Assembly (NCBI RefSeq): GCF_963422545.1
Contig: NZ_OY730256.1
Span: 1-64,000, forward strand
DNA from: an uncultured Flavobacterium sp.
GTDB taxonomy: Bacteria; Bacteroidota; Bacteroidia; Flavobacteriales; Flavobacteriaceae
Direction of reading: 5' to 3'
DNA length: 64,000 nucleotides
In this document: positions 35,904 through 44,171 of the stretch, piece after piece
Layout of the letters: every line of letters begins with the position of its first letter
How positions within the stretch are numbered: the first letter of the stretch is position 1
Program-made: the position numbers and the translations under genes
Notes under the pieces: generated by a model
Database searches by the model: none
Told to the model about the DNA's origin: nothing
What the model saw: the letters and a program-made list of their open reading frames with translations, nothing else

Positions 35904-36431
35904 TTATAAGTTTGGATTTTTTAATTCGTACCAAACTTCTAATTCTTCTTCATGTTCAAAAGAATTTACGTACTGCAAGCCTAGCTTTTCTAAAATTTTT
36001 CTTGAATTTTCATTTCCCGGATCTGCATAAGCATAGACAGCATCGGCTTTCAATACATTAAAAGCATAATCTATAGAAGCTTTTCCTGCTTCAGTAGCAT
36101 ATCCTTTTCCCCAATGCTTTTCGATGAAACGATATCCTATTTCATAAAAATCTTTATGATTATTGATTTCATATGTAATGAATTTTATTCCGGACCAGCC
36201 TAAAAATTCATTGGTTTCTTTGAGAATAACGGCCAAACGACCTGTTCCTAAAGCTGCATATTGCTGTTGAACGTTCTTAATGTAACCAATACTTTCCTCA
36301 ATACTTTTTACGGGCTTATTTCCAACAAAAAGATGAACGTTTGGATTAGAATCCAATTCAAACATTCCATCAACATCTGATAGCTGTAATTCCCTCAAAA
36401 GTAAACGTTCAGTTTCTATTGGTTCTTTCAT
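35904..36431 (-). CDS. GNAT family N-acetyltransferase, RimJ/RimL type
   Basis: 175-aa acetyl-CoA-dependent transferase. Begins ETERLLLRELQLSDVDGMFEL as RimJ/RimL-like proteins do. The acetyl-CoA loop is IGYRFIEKHWGKGYATEAGKA (about 105-125), and the C-terminal NENSRKILEKLGLQYV is typical. The acceptor may be a protein N-terminus or a small amine. It overlaps no neighbour and is 6 bp after the HAD gene on the same strand, so probably one operon. Confidence 0.9.
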   Translation of the reverse strand: MKEPIETERLLLRELQLSDVDGMFELDSNPNVHLFVGNKPVKSIEESIGYIKNVQQQYAALGTGRLAVILKETNEFLGWSGIKFITYEINNHKDFYEIGYRFIEKHWGKGYATEAGKASIDYAFNVLKADAVYAYADPGNENSRKILEKLGLQYVNSFEHEEELEVWYELKNPNL

Positions 36432-36437
36432 CTCAAT

Positions 36438-37241
36438 TTAATTTAAAATGTAATTTTGCACAACCTCAGCAACTCCATCATCATTATTTGAAGCTACAAT
36501 TAAATCTGCTCTGTCACGTAATTCAGGCGTCACATTATCAACCCAAACTCCAAGTCCGGCATATTCGATCATTGTTAAATCATTTCCTGCGTTTCCAACA
36601 GCGATAATTTCACTTTGATGAATGTTTAGCTTTTCAGCCAAAATTTTTAAACTCGCGGCTTTATCAATTCCGTTTTGCGCAGCTTCTAAAAAGAAAGGTT
36701 TTGACATTGAAATGCTCAAATGCGGCATTGCTTTTATTAAATCTTTTTCTACTTCTCTTAAATAAGAAGGCTCAGCTAATAAAATACATTTTACAGCAGG
36801 TTTTGTAACCGCATCTTTAAAACTTGACACTTTATTATGCGGTAATCCAGTAATGTCTTTTTCGATTTCTATATACTCAGAGTCCGTTTCGCTTATTATT
36901 TCATCATCTACATACGTAATAATATGCGTTTTCATCTTTACACTATAATCATATAAATAGTGAATTTGCTCTACAGTCAATTTCTGTTCAAACAAAACAA
37001 CATCATCTTTAACACTACTAATTATTGCTCCGTTAAACGAAATAATATAAGAATTGTTTAAATCTAATTCTAATTCTTTAGCATAAGCAGTCATTGCCGA
37101 TGTTGGTCGGCCAGAAGCCAAAACCACATAAACCCCTTTTGCCTGAGCTTCAAGAAGTACTTTTTTATTAAGATCCGAAATTTTATGATCGTCTGTCAAC
37201 AAGGTGTCATCCATGTCGAGCACTAGCATTTTATATTGCAT
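36438..37241 (-). CDS. Cof-type HAD hydrolase
   Basis: 267-aa haloacid-dehalogenase-like phosphatase of the Cof/IIB group. Motif I is DMDDTLL (nucleophile Asp9), motif II is ASGRPTSAM, then a C2 cap with beta strands, motif III Lys and motif IV VGNAGNDLTMIEYAGLGV. It probably dephosphorylates sugar phosphates or nucleotides. Motif IV reads GNAGND where most have GD(N/G)xND. First gene of a pair with the GNAT gene. Confidence 0.9.
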   Translation of the reverse strand: MQYKMLVLDMDDTLLTDDHKISDLNKKVLLEAQAKGVYVVLASGRPTSAMTAYAKELELDLNNSYIISFNGAIISSVKDDVVLFEQKLTVEQIHYLYDYSVKMKTHIITYVDDEIISETDSEYIEIEKDITGLPHNKVSSFKDAVTKPAVKCILLAEPSYLREVEKDLIKAMPHLSISMSKPFFLEAAQNGIDKAASLKILAEKLNIHQSEIIAVGNAGNDLTMIEYAGLGVWVDNVTPELRDRADLIVASNNDDGVAEVVQNYILN

Positions 37242-37247
37242 TTTTTT

Positions 37248-37314
37248 TTAGTTTGCAGTTTGCAGTCGCGGTTTTCAGTGTTCACTGAGACTAAAAACTG
37301 AGACTGAAAACTTT
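37248..37314. repeat. GCAGTTTTCAGT-type short repeat
   Basis: GTTTGCAGTTTGCAGTCGCGGTTTTCAGTG and the inverse ACTGAGAC...ACTGAGACTGAAAACTT. A similar unit is at 38394-38456. Confidence 0.5.
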
Positions 37315-37533
37315 TTAAATACTCATTCTGAAATCTTCAATAACCGGATTTGCTTTTGCAAAATCTGTTTCCTGAATAAATACTTCAACCGCTAAATCTG
37401 ATCCTCCATAACCGCCTAAACGTGCTGATTGTATATTATCTTTTTTCACTGTTTCTACTCCAGCCTCTTCTAATCTTTCCTGCAAAGCAAGTGCTAAAAC
37501 TTCACTTCCTGAATACACCTTCATTAATCCCAT
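37315..37533 (-). CDS. DUF2007 domain protein
   Basis: A 72-aa protein beginning MGLMKVYSGSEVLALALQERLEEAGVETVKKDN, the pattern of DUF2007 (called putative signal-transducing; a ferredoxin-like small fold that recalls PII). No ligand-binding residues can be assigned. It is 32 bp after the alpha/beta hydrolase gene on the same strand and precedes the HAD gene, so it may be part of that operon. Confidence 0.85.
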   Translation of the reverse strand: MGLMKVYSGSEVLALALQERLEEAGVETVKKDNIQSARLGGYGGSDLAVEVFIQETDFAKANPVIEDFRMSI

Positions 37534-37565
37534 GACATTCTATTTTTTATAATTATTTTTAATTC

Positions 37566-38381
37566 TTACTCTAAAATTATTTTTAACTGATTTTGGAAAT
37601 CATTATTTTCATTCATCCCTATATGACCCTGATCTTTCAAAGGATAAAAATGCCCATTTGATTTTAATACTTTACTTAGTCGAATTGAGTTTTCATAAGG
37701 AATCAATTGATCTTCCGTTCCATGAAAAATATAAATTGGTACTCTAATTTTGGGCAAATATTCATAGGTTCCCAAGTGGAATTTTTTCATAAAATCTGGG
37801 AAAAACGGAACTTTTGTACTTGATAATTCTGTAAAACTATAATAAGGAGATTGCAGAATTAAGGCTTTAGGTTTATTCTCCGAAGCTAAAACAGCTGCAA
37901 GTCCGGAACCAATTGAATACCCGGTAATAATAATTTTATTCTCCGGATATCGTTTTACTAATGTTTTATAGGCAATAGAAATATCCTTATTTAACTGCTC
38001 TTCATTTTCAATCTGACCTTCACTTTTTCCAAAACTTCGATAATCTAAAATAAAAATATCATATCCTAAACTGGTATACGTTTTTGCTATTTTACCCCAA
38101 GTTTCTAATGTTCCCGCATTTCCATGAAGATAAAAAATAAGGCCTTTGGATTTCTCTGATTTAAATAAAAGTCCATTTAAGTTTACTCCGTCAAAAGACT
38201 TTATATTTAATTCTTCAAACTTTTGCTGATATTCAAATTGGTAATTTTTAGGAAGTGCTGCACTCTGAAAAACCATTCCAACCTGATTAAAATAAACATA
38301 GGAAACAATGACTACATAAATAACAACGAAAAACGCTAAAAGTACAATCGCTAAAAATTTAAGTGTCTTTAATGTTTCCAT
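37566..38381 (-). CDS. alpha/beta hydrolase with N-terminal membrane anchor
   Basis: 271 aa. One helix at about 9-30 anchors it in the membrane. The hydrolase core shows the oxyanion HGNAG (about 95-99), nucleophile elbow GYSIGSG (Ser at about 152), acid FHGTEDQLIP (about 223-232) and His in KDQGHIGM. It resembles the BEM46/YqiA-like group of serine hydrolases; the substrate is unknown. Confidence 0.9.
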   Translation of the reverse strand: METLKTLKFLAIVLLAFFVVIYVVIVSYVYFNQVGMVFQSAALPKNYQFEYQQKFEELNIKSFDGVNLNGLLFKSEKSKGLIFYLHGNAGTLETWGKIAKTYTSLGYDIFILDYRSFGKSEGQIENEEQLNKDISIAYKTLVKRYPENKIIITGYSIGSGLAAVLASENKPKALILQSPYYSFTELSSTKVPFFPDFMKKFHLGTYEYLPKIRVPIYIFHGTEDQLIPYENSIRLSKVLKSNGHFYPLKDQGHIGMNENNDFQNQLKIILE

Positions 38382-38393
38382 ATATTTTAGTAT

Positions 38394-38456
38394 TCAGTCG
38401 CAGTTTTAAGTTTTCAGTCCAATACTGTAAACTGAGACTGAAAACCGTGACTTAAT
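38394..38456. repeat. CAGTTTTCAGT-type short repeat
   Basis: TCAGTCGCAGTTTTAAGTTTTCAGTCC and the inverse ACTGAGACTGAAAACCGTGAC. It is related to 37248-37314 and lies between the half-helicase and hydrolase genes. Confidence 0.5.
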
Positions 38457-39122
38457 TTATTCCTCTTCCTGAATATCATCATCTTCTTCGTCAAGCTCTT
38501 CTTCTCCTTCTTCATCCATATCAAATAAATAAGGCTCGAGTAACATTTTATCTGCCAGGATTTCTATTCGTTCTGTCAATGTTTCAGCAAAAATAATACG
38601 CTGCGTTTTTGTAATACTATTAGAAATTCGCATGATTTTAGTCTCGTTGCGTAATTTCAATATAGGATCTGTATCATCCAGAATAAACATTTTTAAACGG
38701 TTTACATTATAACCTGCTGTTGTAAACATGTCGCTTAATTTATTTGGCGTACCAATCAAAACATCAATTCCTGTCGAAATATAGTTTTTATCATAATCCA
38801 TATCCCCTTTGTCATGCACGCCATAAACTTCAAGATTGGTATATTTTCCGTACTTTTCAAAAAGCGCTTCCATTTCTAACACTTTGGCTTTATCTTCTAC
38901 AAAAATCAAAGCACGTGGCGATTCTTCTGTATGACCTGCTAATTGCTGAATTACATTCAATACAATTGTTGTCGTTTTTCCGCTTCCTGCAGGTGAAAGA
39001 ATAATACAATCTGCACCACTTTTTATAGTCGAAAAAGTTTCTTGCTGCAAAATATTTGCTTCTGTTAAACCATTTTCAATTAAAGCCTCTTGTAACTTCT
39101 CGTTTATTTTTTTTAGTTTCAT
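38457..39122 (-). CDS. DEAD/DEAH-box-like protein with a single RecA domain
   Basis: 221 aa. The N-terminal RecA-like domain of DEAD-box helicases is present: Q-motif-like region (ILQQETF), Walker A PAGSGKTT (45-52), motif Ib GTPNKL (124-129) and a Walker B that reads DDTD (149-152) instead of DEAD. Motif III is FAET in place of SAT. The second RecA domain is absent and the protein ends in a 20-residue Asp/Glu tail. It cannot be a complete helicase; it may be an RNA-binding or regulatory ATPase. It is 101 bp downstream of the NtrC-like gene. Confidence 0.85.
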   Translation of the reverse strand: MKLKKINEKLQEALIENGLTEANILQQETFSTIKSGADCIILSPAGSGKTTTIVLNVIQQLAGHTEESPRALIFVEDKAKVLEMEALFEKYGKYTNLEVYGVHDKGDMDYDKNYISTGIDVLIGTPNKLSDMFTTAGYNVNRLKMFILDDTDPILKLRNETKIMRISNSITKTQRIIFAETLTERIEILADKMLLEPYLFDMDEEGEEELDEEDDDIQEEE

Positions 39123-39126
39123 CTTT

Positions 39127-39205
39127 ATTATGCTTTAGGCTTTAAGCTTTAGGCTATAAGCTAAAATATTATTATTTTTTAAAGCCTAAAGCTTAGAGCT
39201 TAAAG
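39127..39205. repeat. CTTTAGGCTTTAAGC inverted repeat
   Basis: TGCTTTAGGCTTTAAGCTTTAGGCT (39129-39153) is inversely repeated as AAAGCCTAAAGCTTAGAGCTTAAAGCA (39181-39207). Confidence 0.65.
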
Positions 39206-39223
39206 CATATTGCGCGAAGCATT

Positions 39224-40387
39224 CTATTTGCTTGCAAACATTTTTACGTCAGTTTCAGAAATTTCATTTCCTCCTAAAATGATTAATCTTTCAACTACAT
39301 TTCGAAGTTCACGGATATTTCCGGTCCAGTCATATTCTTGCAATAATTTTATGGCTTGCGCCGAAAATACTTTGACAGCATTTCCTTGTTCCGAAGCAAT
39401 TTTCTCAGTAAAATGAGTAATTAAAGCCGGAATATCATCACGTCTTTCATTCAATGGCGGAACTTTAATCAGGATCACAGCCAAACGATGGTATAAATCT
39501 TCACGGAAACGACCTTCGGCAATTTCTGTTTTCAAATCTTTATTGGTTGCAGCCACAACACGAACATCGACTTTAATATCTTTCTCAGCTCCAACTCTAG
39601 TAATCATACTTTCTTGTAAAGCGCGTAAAACTTTGGCTTGCGCCGAAAGACTCATATCTCCAATTTCATCTAAAAAAATAGTTCCTTTATCTGCTGCTTC
39701 AAACTTTCCTGCGCGATCTTTCACTGCCGATGTAAAAGCCCCTTTTACGTGACCAAACAATTCACTTTCAATCAATTCACTCGGAATTGCAGCACAGTTT
39801 ACTTCGATTAAAGGAAAATTTGAACGTTCGCTTTTTTCATGTAATTGATGCGCTACTAATTCTTTTCCAGTTCCGTTTGGTCCTGTAATCAAAACTCTCG
39901 CTTCTGTTTGAGCAACTTTATCAATCATCACTTTAATATGATTGATCGCTTCGCTCTCTCCTACCATTTCGTAGTTTTTACTCACTTTTTTCTTTAGAAT
40001 CTTATTCTCAACTACAAGTTGCTTTTTGTCTAAAGCATTACGAACCGTATTCAATAAACGATTCAAATCTGGCGGTTTTGATATATAATCAAAAGCTCCC
40101 AGACGCATGGTATGAATAGCCGTTTCCATATCGCCATGACCAGAGATCATCACCATCGGAATTTCGGGTTTTACTTTTTTTACTTCTTCTAAAACCTCAA
40201 CACCGTCCATTTTTGGCATTTTGATATCACACAAAACCAAATCATAATCGTTGTTTTTTATTTTCTCCAGACCTGCAACACCATCTTCTGCTTCATCTAC
40301 CTGATAGGTATCATTTTCTTCTGATAAAATTTTCACCAAAACTCTTCTGATCGCTGCTTCGTCTTCTATAATTAGTATTTTACTCAT
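39224..40387 (-). CDS. NtrC-like sigma-54 activator without a DNA-binding domain
   Basis: 387 aa: receiver domain (phospho-acceptor D54 in LVLCDIKMP), then an AAA+ domain with Walker A GPNGTGKE (169-176), a GAFTSA loop (216-221; consensus GAFTGA), Walker B GTIFLDEIGDM and the R-finger region. The sequence stops just after GNIRELRNVVERLIILGG, so the Fis-type HTH is missing. It may activate sigma-54 promoters from solution, as FlgR of Helicobacter does. It follows the ABC-2 exporter genes on the same strand. Confidence 0.92.
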   Translation of the reverse strand: MSKILIIEDEAAIRRVLVKILSEENDTYQVDEAEDGVAGLEKIKNNDYDLVLCDIKMPKMDGVEVLEEVKKVKPEIPMVMISGHGDMETAIHTMRLGAFDYISKPPDLNRLLNTVRNALDKKQLVVENKILKKKVSKNYEMVGESEAINHIKVMIDKVAQTEARVLITGPNGTGKELVAHQLHEKSERSNFPLIEVNCAAIPSELIESELFGHVKGAFTSAVKDRAGKFEAADKGTIFLDEIGDMSLSAQAKVLRALQESMITRVGAEKDIKVDVRVVAATNKDLKTEIAEGRFREDLYHRLAVILIKVPPLNERRDDIPALITHFTEKIASEQGNAVKVFSAQAIKLLQEYDWTGNIRELRNVVERLIILGGNEISETDVKMFASK

Positions 40388-40393
40388 TTGTTT

Positions 40394-40490
40394 TAAGATT
40401 CTGAGGTTCTAAGTTACTAAGGTTCTGAGTTTTTTTTATAAGAGGCTAAAAATCTTAGCATCTCAGCAACTTAGAACCTTAGCAACTTCA
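40394..40490. repeat. CTAAG-type inverted repeat
   Basis: GGTTCTAAGTTACTAAGGTTCTGAG and a T-tract (40405-40437) face CTCAGCAACTTAGAACCTTAGCAACTT (40461-40488). It is the same family as 5311-5459, between the permease and the NtrC-like gene. Confidence 0.65.
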
Positions 40491-40496
40491 AAAAAA

Positions 40497-41813
40497 TTAA
40501 TATTTAAGCCATTTATACAATTCCTTCCAGGTTGGTTTTTTGCCGTACATTAAAATACCTATTCGGTAAATTTTTGCAGCGAACCAGACTACAAGGAAAA
40601 ACGTAGCAAACAATAATGATACCGAAATTGCGATTTGCCACCACGGCACTCCAAACGGAAGTCGCATTAGCATAACAATTGGCGAGGTCAACGGAATCAT
40701 CGAAAATACCACTGCAATTGTTCCGTGTGGATCATTTACTACAGTAAAAAATCCCACGTAAACACTTAAAATAAGTGGCATAATAATAGGCAAAAGGAAT
40801 TGTTGAGAATCCGTTTGATTGTCAACTGCGGCTCCAATTGCGGCATAAAACGAACTGTACAAAAAGTAACCTCCAATAAAATAAATCACAAAACCAATTA
40901 AAATACTTGCAATTGGTAAATTCCATAGTTCGCTAATATACATTTGCGCTGTCCCTGACATTTCATGCTGTGCTGCTTGCATTAATTCAGGTGAAATCCT
41001 GGCTGTTGGACCAACGTTTACTCCAAAAAACGACGAAGCGGCAAACATTAATCCTAAACCAATTATTGCCCAAATCGTAAATTGTAATAATCCTGCAAGC
41101 GAAGTTCCGATAATTTTACCAATCATCAGCTGAAATGGTTTTACTGATGAGATAATGATTTCTATGATTCGGTTTGTTTTCTCTTCGATCACACTTCGCA
41201 TTACCATGTTTCCGTAAATGATAATAAACATCATGATTAAGTAACCAAATGCACCTCCAATTCCGATTTTAATCTCGTTAAGTCCTTTTAAGCTTTCTTC
41301 TCCGGAAGCTTTGACCAAATGAATATTAACAGCAGATTGTGCTTTTTGAATTGCCGAAGTATCCAGTTTTGCCGTTTCGAGATTTATTTTCGTAATTTTT
41401 GCTGCAATAATATCTTGTGTTTTTTCGATAAAAGAAATACTCGGACTGTTGTTCGAAATAAACTCGATTTTACTTTCTAATTCTTTTAAATTATTTGTTT
41501 TCGGAATAAGAATTAAACCATCAAAACTTTCGTTGGTAATACTGTCTTTTAATGATTTAGGATCTATTTCTGATAAATTCAGGTATTTAAACTCTGCTTC
41601 GCTTTTATTTTCTTTTACAAAATCATTTACAAACAAACCTGTTTCGTCATAAATTGCAATTTGTTTGGTTTCTGCTTTCATCGAACTCAAATAACCAATA
41701 AATCCTGCAATTGCCACAAACAACAACGGACTCAAAAAAGTCATGACAACAAAAGATTTATTGCGGACTTTTGCAATGAATTCTCTTTTTATAATCAACG
41801 AAATGATGCTCAT
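40497..41813 (-). CDS. ABC-2 type exporter permease (NatB-like)
   Basis: 438-aa inner-membrane protein. One helix at about 20-42 is followed by a large extracytoplasmic domain (about 45-180), then five or six helices (about 185-430). This is the ABC2_membrane_3/NatB layout, with a signature IIYGNMVMRSVIEEKTNRIIEIIISS. It is paired with the ATPase encoded upstream (41892-42821). The ATG at 41813 (MSIISLIIKREF) is preferred to 41831, since it starts at the conserved N-terminus. Substrate unknown; Na+ export is known for NatAB. Confidence 0.9.
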   Translation of the reverse strand: MSIISLIIKREFIAKVRNKSFVVMTFLSPLLFVAIAGFIGYLSSMKAETKQIAIYDETGLFVNDFVKENKSEAEFKYLNLSEIDPKSLKDSITNESFDGLILIPKTNNLKELESKIEFISNNSPSISFIEKTQDIIAAKITKINLETAKLDTSAIQKAQSAVNIHLVKASGEESLKGLNEIKIGIGGAFGYLIMMFIIIYGNMVMRSVIEEKTNRIIEIIISSVKPFQLMIGKIIGTSLAGLLQFTIWAIIGLGLMFAASSFFGVNVGPTARISPELMQAAQHEMSGTAQMYISELWNLPIASILIGFVIYFIGGYFLYSSFYAAIGAAVDNQTDSQQFLLPIIMPLILSVYVGFFTVVNDPHGTIAVVFSMIPLTSPIVMLMRLPFGVPWWQIAISVSLLFATFFLVVWFAAKIYRIGILMYGKKPTWKELYKWLKY

Positions 41814-41825
41814 AAATATTTTAAT

Positions 41826-41885
41826 TTTCAAATTTCAAATTCCAATTTGAATCGCTCTAACATTGGAATTTGGAATTTATTTTTT
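41826..41885. repeat. AATTCCAATTTG inverted repeat
   Basis: CAAATTTCAAATTCCAATTTG faces CATTGGAATTTGGAATTTA. It lies between the ATPase and permease genes and is related to 32555-32667. Confidence 0.6.
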
Positions 41886-41891
41886 GGAATT

Positions 41892-42821
41892 TTACTTTTT
41901 GTTTTCAGTAACTGTTTGAATAAATATATCGTGTACACTTGGGATTTTCTCTACAAAATGGGTTACCTGACCTCTTTGTGTTAAAAGATGCAATAACTCA
42001 TTTGGTGTTGCATTCCCTATTTGAATATCTAATTTCAAATCATCATTTAAGGATTTAAAATTTGCCGGCGAAACCGTAAATTTTTGCGTAATGTCATACA
42101 TCAAACCTTCAACATTATCCGTTAAGATTCCAACCTCAAAACTATTGGTTTTAAACTGACGTTTTACATCACTTAATTTTCCTTCGATTAATTTATTCGA
42201 TTTGTGAATTAAAGCAATATGATCACAAAGCTCTTCAACACTTTCCATTCTGTGTGTCGAAAAGATAATTGTTGCTCCTTGTTCTTTTAATGCCAAAATT
42301 TCATCTTTTATGACATTTGCATTTACGGGATCAAATCCTGAAAAAGGTTCGTCAAAAATTAGCAATTTAGGTTTATGTAAAACACAAACTACAAACTGAA
42401 TTTTTTGCGCCATTCCCTTAGAAAGTTCCTGAATTTTCTTGTTCCACCAACCCTGAATTCCCAAACGGTCAAACCAATATTCCAATTGTTGTTTAGCTTC
42501 GGCTTTAGAAAGTCCTTTCATTTGTGCCAAATACAAACATTGCTCGCCTACTTTCATCGAAGTATACAAACCTCTTTCTTCAGGAAGATAACCAATTGTC
42601 TGCACATGTTTTGGCTGCAATTTTTCTCCGTCTAAAATTATTTCGCCGCTATCTGGCAGCGTAATTTGATTAATGATTCGAATAAGGGAAGTTTTTCCAG
42701 CTCCATTAGGACCTAATAGCCCATAAATACTACCTTTCGGCACATTTAATGAAACTTCGTTAAGCGCTACATAATCACCGTATTGTTTTACGACTTTATG
42801 TACTTCGAGTAAGTTGCTCAT
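41892..42821 (-). CDS. ABC transporter ATP-binding protein (NatA-like)
   Basis: 309-aa ATPase of an ABC-2 exporter: Walker A GPNGAGKTS (about 37-45), Q-loop YLPEERGLY, signature LSKGMAQKIQ (with Lys in place of the usual Gly/Gln), Walker B LLIFDEPFSGFD and H-loop STHRM. The C-terminal DUF4162-like extension (about 225-300) is typical of this class. It works with the permease encoded 78 bp downstream. Confidence 0.94.
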   Translation of the reverse strand: MSNLLEVHKVVKQYGDYVALNEVSLNVPKGSIYGLLGPNGAGKTSLIRIINQITLPDSGEIILDGEKLQPKHVQTIGYLPEERGLYTSMKVGEQCLYLAQMKGLSKAEAKQQLEYWFDRLGIQGWWNKKIQELSKGMAQKIQFVVCVLHKPKLLIFDEPFSGFDPVNANVIKDEILALKEQGATIIFSTHRMESVEELCDHIALIHKSNKLIEGKLSDVKRQFKTNSFEVGILTDNVEGLMYDITQKFTVSPANFKSLNDDLKLDIQIGNATPNELLHLLTQRGQVTHFVEKIPSVHDIFIQTVTENKK

Positions 42822-42915
42822 GCTATTTTTAAGATTTTCTGCGTCAGTTTGACCTTTGTGGTATTGCGCCTGTAAAAGTAAATAATTCGTAGCGAAACTT
42901 TACATTATTAAAGCA

Positions 42916-42951
42916 AAAAACCCATTCTAATTTACATTAGAATGGGTTTTT
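42916..42951 (-). terminator. terminator of the dnaJ operon
   Basis: A 15-bp stem AAAAACCCATTCTAA/TTAGAATGGGTTTTT with loop TTTACA, 37 bp downstream of the dnaJ stop on the minus strand. Its A-tract reads as U on that transcript. It is symmetric, so it can also stop plus-strand transcription. Confidence 0.85.
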
Positions 42952-42987
42952 GAATTTATTATTTAAACATTTTAAAAAAAGTTTAGA

Positions 42988-44094
42988 TTATGAGAACATA
43001 TCTTTTACTTTTTCAAAAAATGATTTTTCTGATTTTTCAGGACTTGGCAAGAAATGTTCGTCGTTTAGAGCATTCTCAAAGAATTGTTTTTGTTCTTTGT
43101 TTAATGTTTTTGGTGTCCAGACATTTACGTGAACTAATAAATCTCCGCTTCCGTAACCATTTAAACTTGGAATTCCTTTTCCTTTTAATCTCAGGATTTT
43201 TCCAGATTGAATTCCTTCTTCAAGCTTAATACGAACTTTTCCGTTGATTGCTTCAATATCTTTTGAAACTCCTAAAACTGCTTCAGGAAAACTGATATAT
43301 AAATCGAAATGAATATTTTCGCCTTCACGTTTTAAGAATTCGTGTTCTACTTCTTCAATGGCAACGATCAAATCACCCGGAATACTATTTCCTGGTGCAT
43401 CATTTCCTTTGTTTGAAACTTTCAACTGCATTCCGTCAGTAACTCCTGCCGGAATTTTGATTGATACTGTTTCATCTTCCTGAACCATTCCTTGTGAGTC
43501 TGCTTCAGCAGGTTTTTTATCTAAAATCTGACCAGAACCACCACAAGTAGGACAAGTTGATGCTGATTGCATTCTTCCTAAAATGGTATTGGTTACACGC
43601 ATAACCTGACCTTGACCGTTACAAGTAGTACAAGTTTTATACGTTACGCCTTTTGCCTGAACTTTACGTTTTACCTTTACTTTTTTCTCAACACCATTTG
43701 CAATTTCTTCTAATGTCAATTTTACTTTGATTCGAAGATTGCTTCCTTTGGCACGACGAGGACCTCCGCCTCCGCCGAAACCGCCAAATCCGCCACCAAA
43801 AATATCACCAAACTGGCTGAAAATGTCATCCATATTCATACCACCATGGCCACCGCCAAATCCGCCAGAACCATCAAAAGCCTGATGTCCGTATTGGTCA
43901 TATTTTGCTTTTTTGTTAGGATCGCTTAGTACTTCATAAGCTTCTGCCGCTAATTTGAAGTTTTCTTCTGCCTCTTTGTCGCCTGGATTTTTGTCCGGGT
44001 GATATTTCAATGCACTTTTTCGGTAAGCTTTTTTAATTTCGGCAGCGTCAGCATTTTTTGAAATGCCTAGTATTTCGTAAAAATCTTTTTTCAT
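42988..44094 (-). CDS. dnaJ: chaperone DnaJ with a reduced zinc-binding region
   Basis: 368-aa Hsp40 co-chaperone. J domain with HPD (32-34), Gly/Phe-rich region (73-112), then a zinc region holding only two CxxCxGxG motifs, C155-C158 and C181-C184, instead of four. By spacing these are repeats 2 and 3 (zinc centre II); the motifs of centre I are absent. Substrate-binding C-terminal domains follow. The start MKKDFYEILG at 44094 is standard; the upstream six codons (from 44112) are not conserved. It follows grpE by 77 bp on the same strand. Confidence 0.95.
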   Translation of the reverse strand: MKKDFYEILGISKNADAAEIKKAYRKSALKYHPDKNPGDKEAEENFKLAAEAYEVLSDPNKKAKYDQYGHQAFDGSGGFGGGHGGMNMDDIFSQFGDIFGGGFGGFGGGGGPRRAKGSNLRIKVKLTLEEIANGVEKKVKVKRKVQAKGVTYKTCTTCNGQGQVMRVTNTILGRMQSASTCPTCGGSGQILDKKPAEADSQGMVQEDETVSIKIPAGVTDGMQLKVSNKGNDAPGNSIPGDLIVAIEEVEHEFLKREGENIHFDLYISFPEAVLGVSKDIEAINGKVRIKLEEGIQSGKILRLKGKGIPSLNGYGSGDLLVHVNVWTPKTLNKEQKQFFENALNDEHFLPSPEKSEKSFFEKVKDMFS

Positions 44095-44103
44095 AATTAG
44101 GTT

Positions 44104-44155
44104 AAATTCCAAATCCTAAAATTTCAAATTCCAATCTTAAAACTGATATTTGAAA
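44104..44155. repeat. AAATTCCAAATCC short repeat
   Basis: AAATTCCAAATCCTAAAATTTCAAATTCCAA lies in the grpE-dnaJ gap and is related to 32555-32667 and 41826-41885. It could weaken or separate dnaJ expression from grpE. Confidence 0.45.
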
Positions 44156-44171
44156 CTTCTGTTTGCATTTT

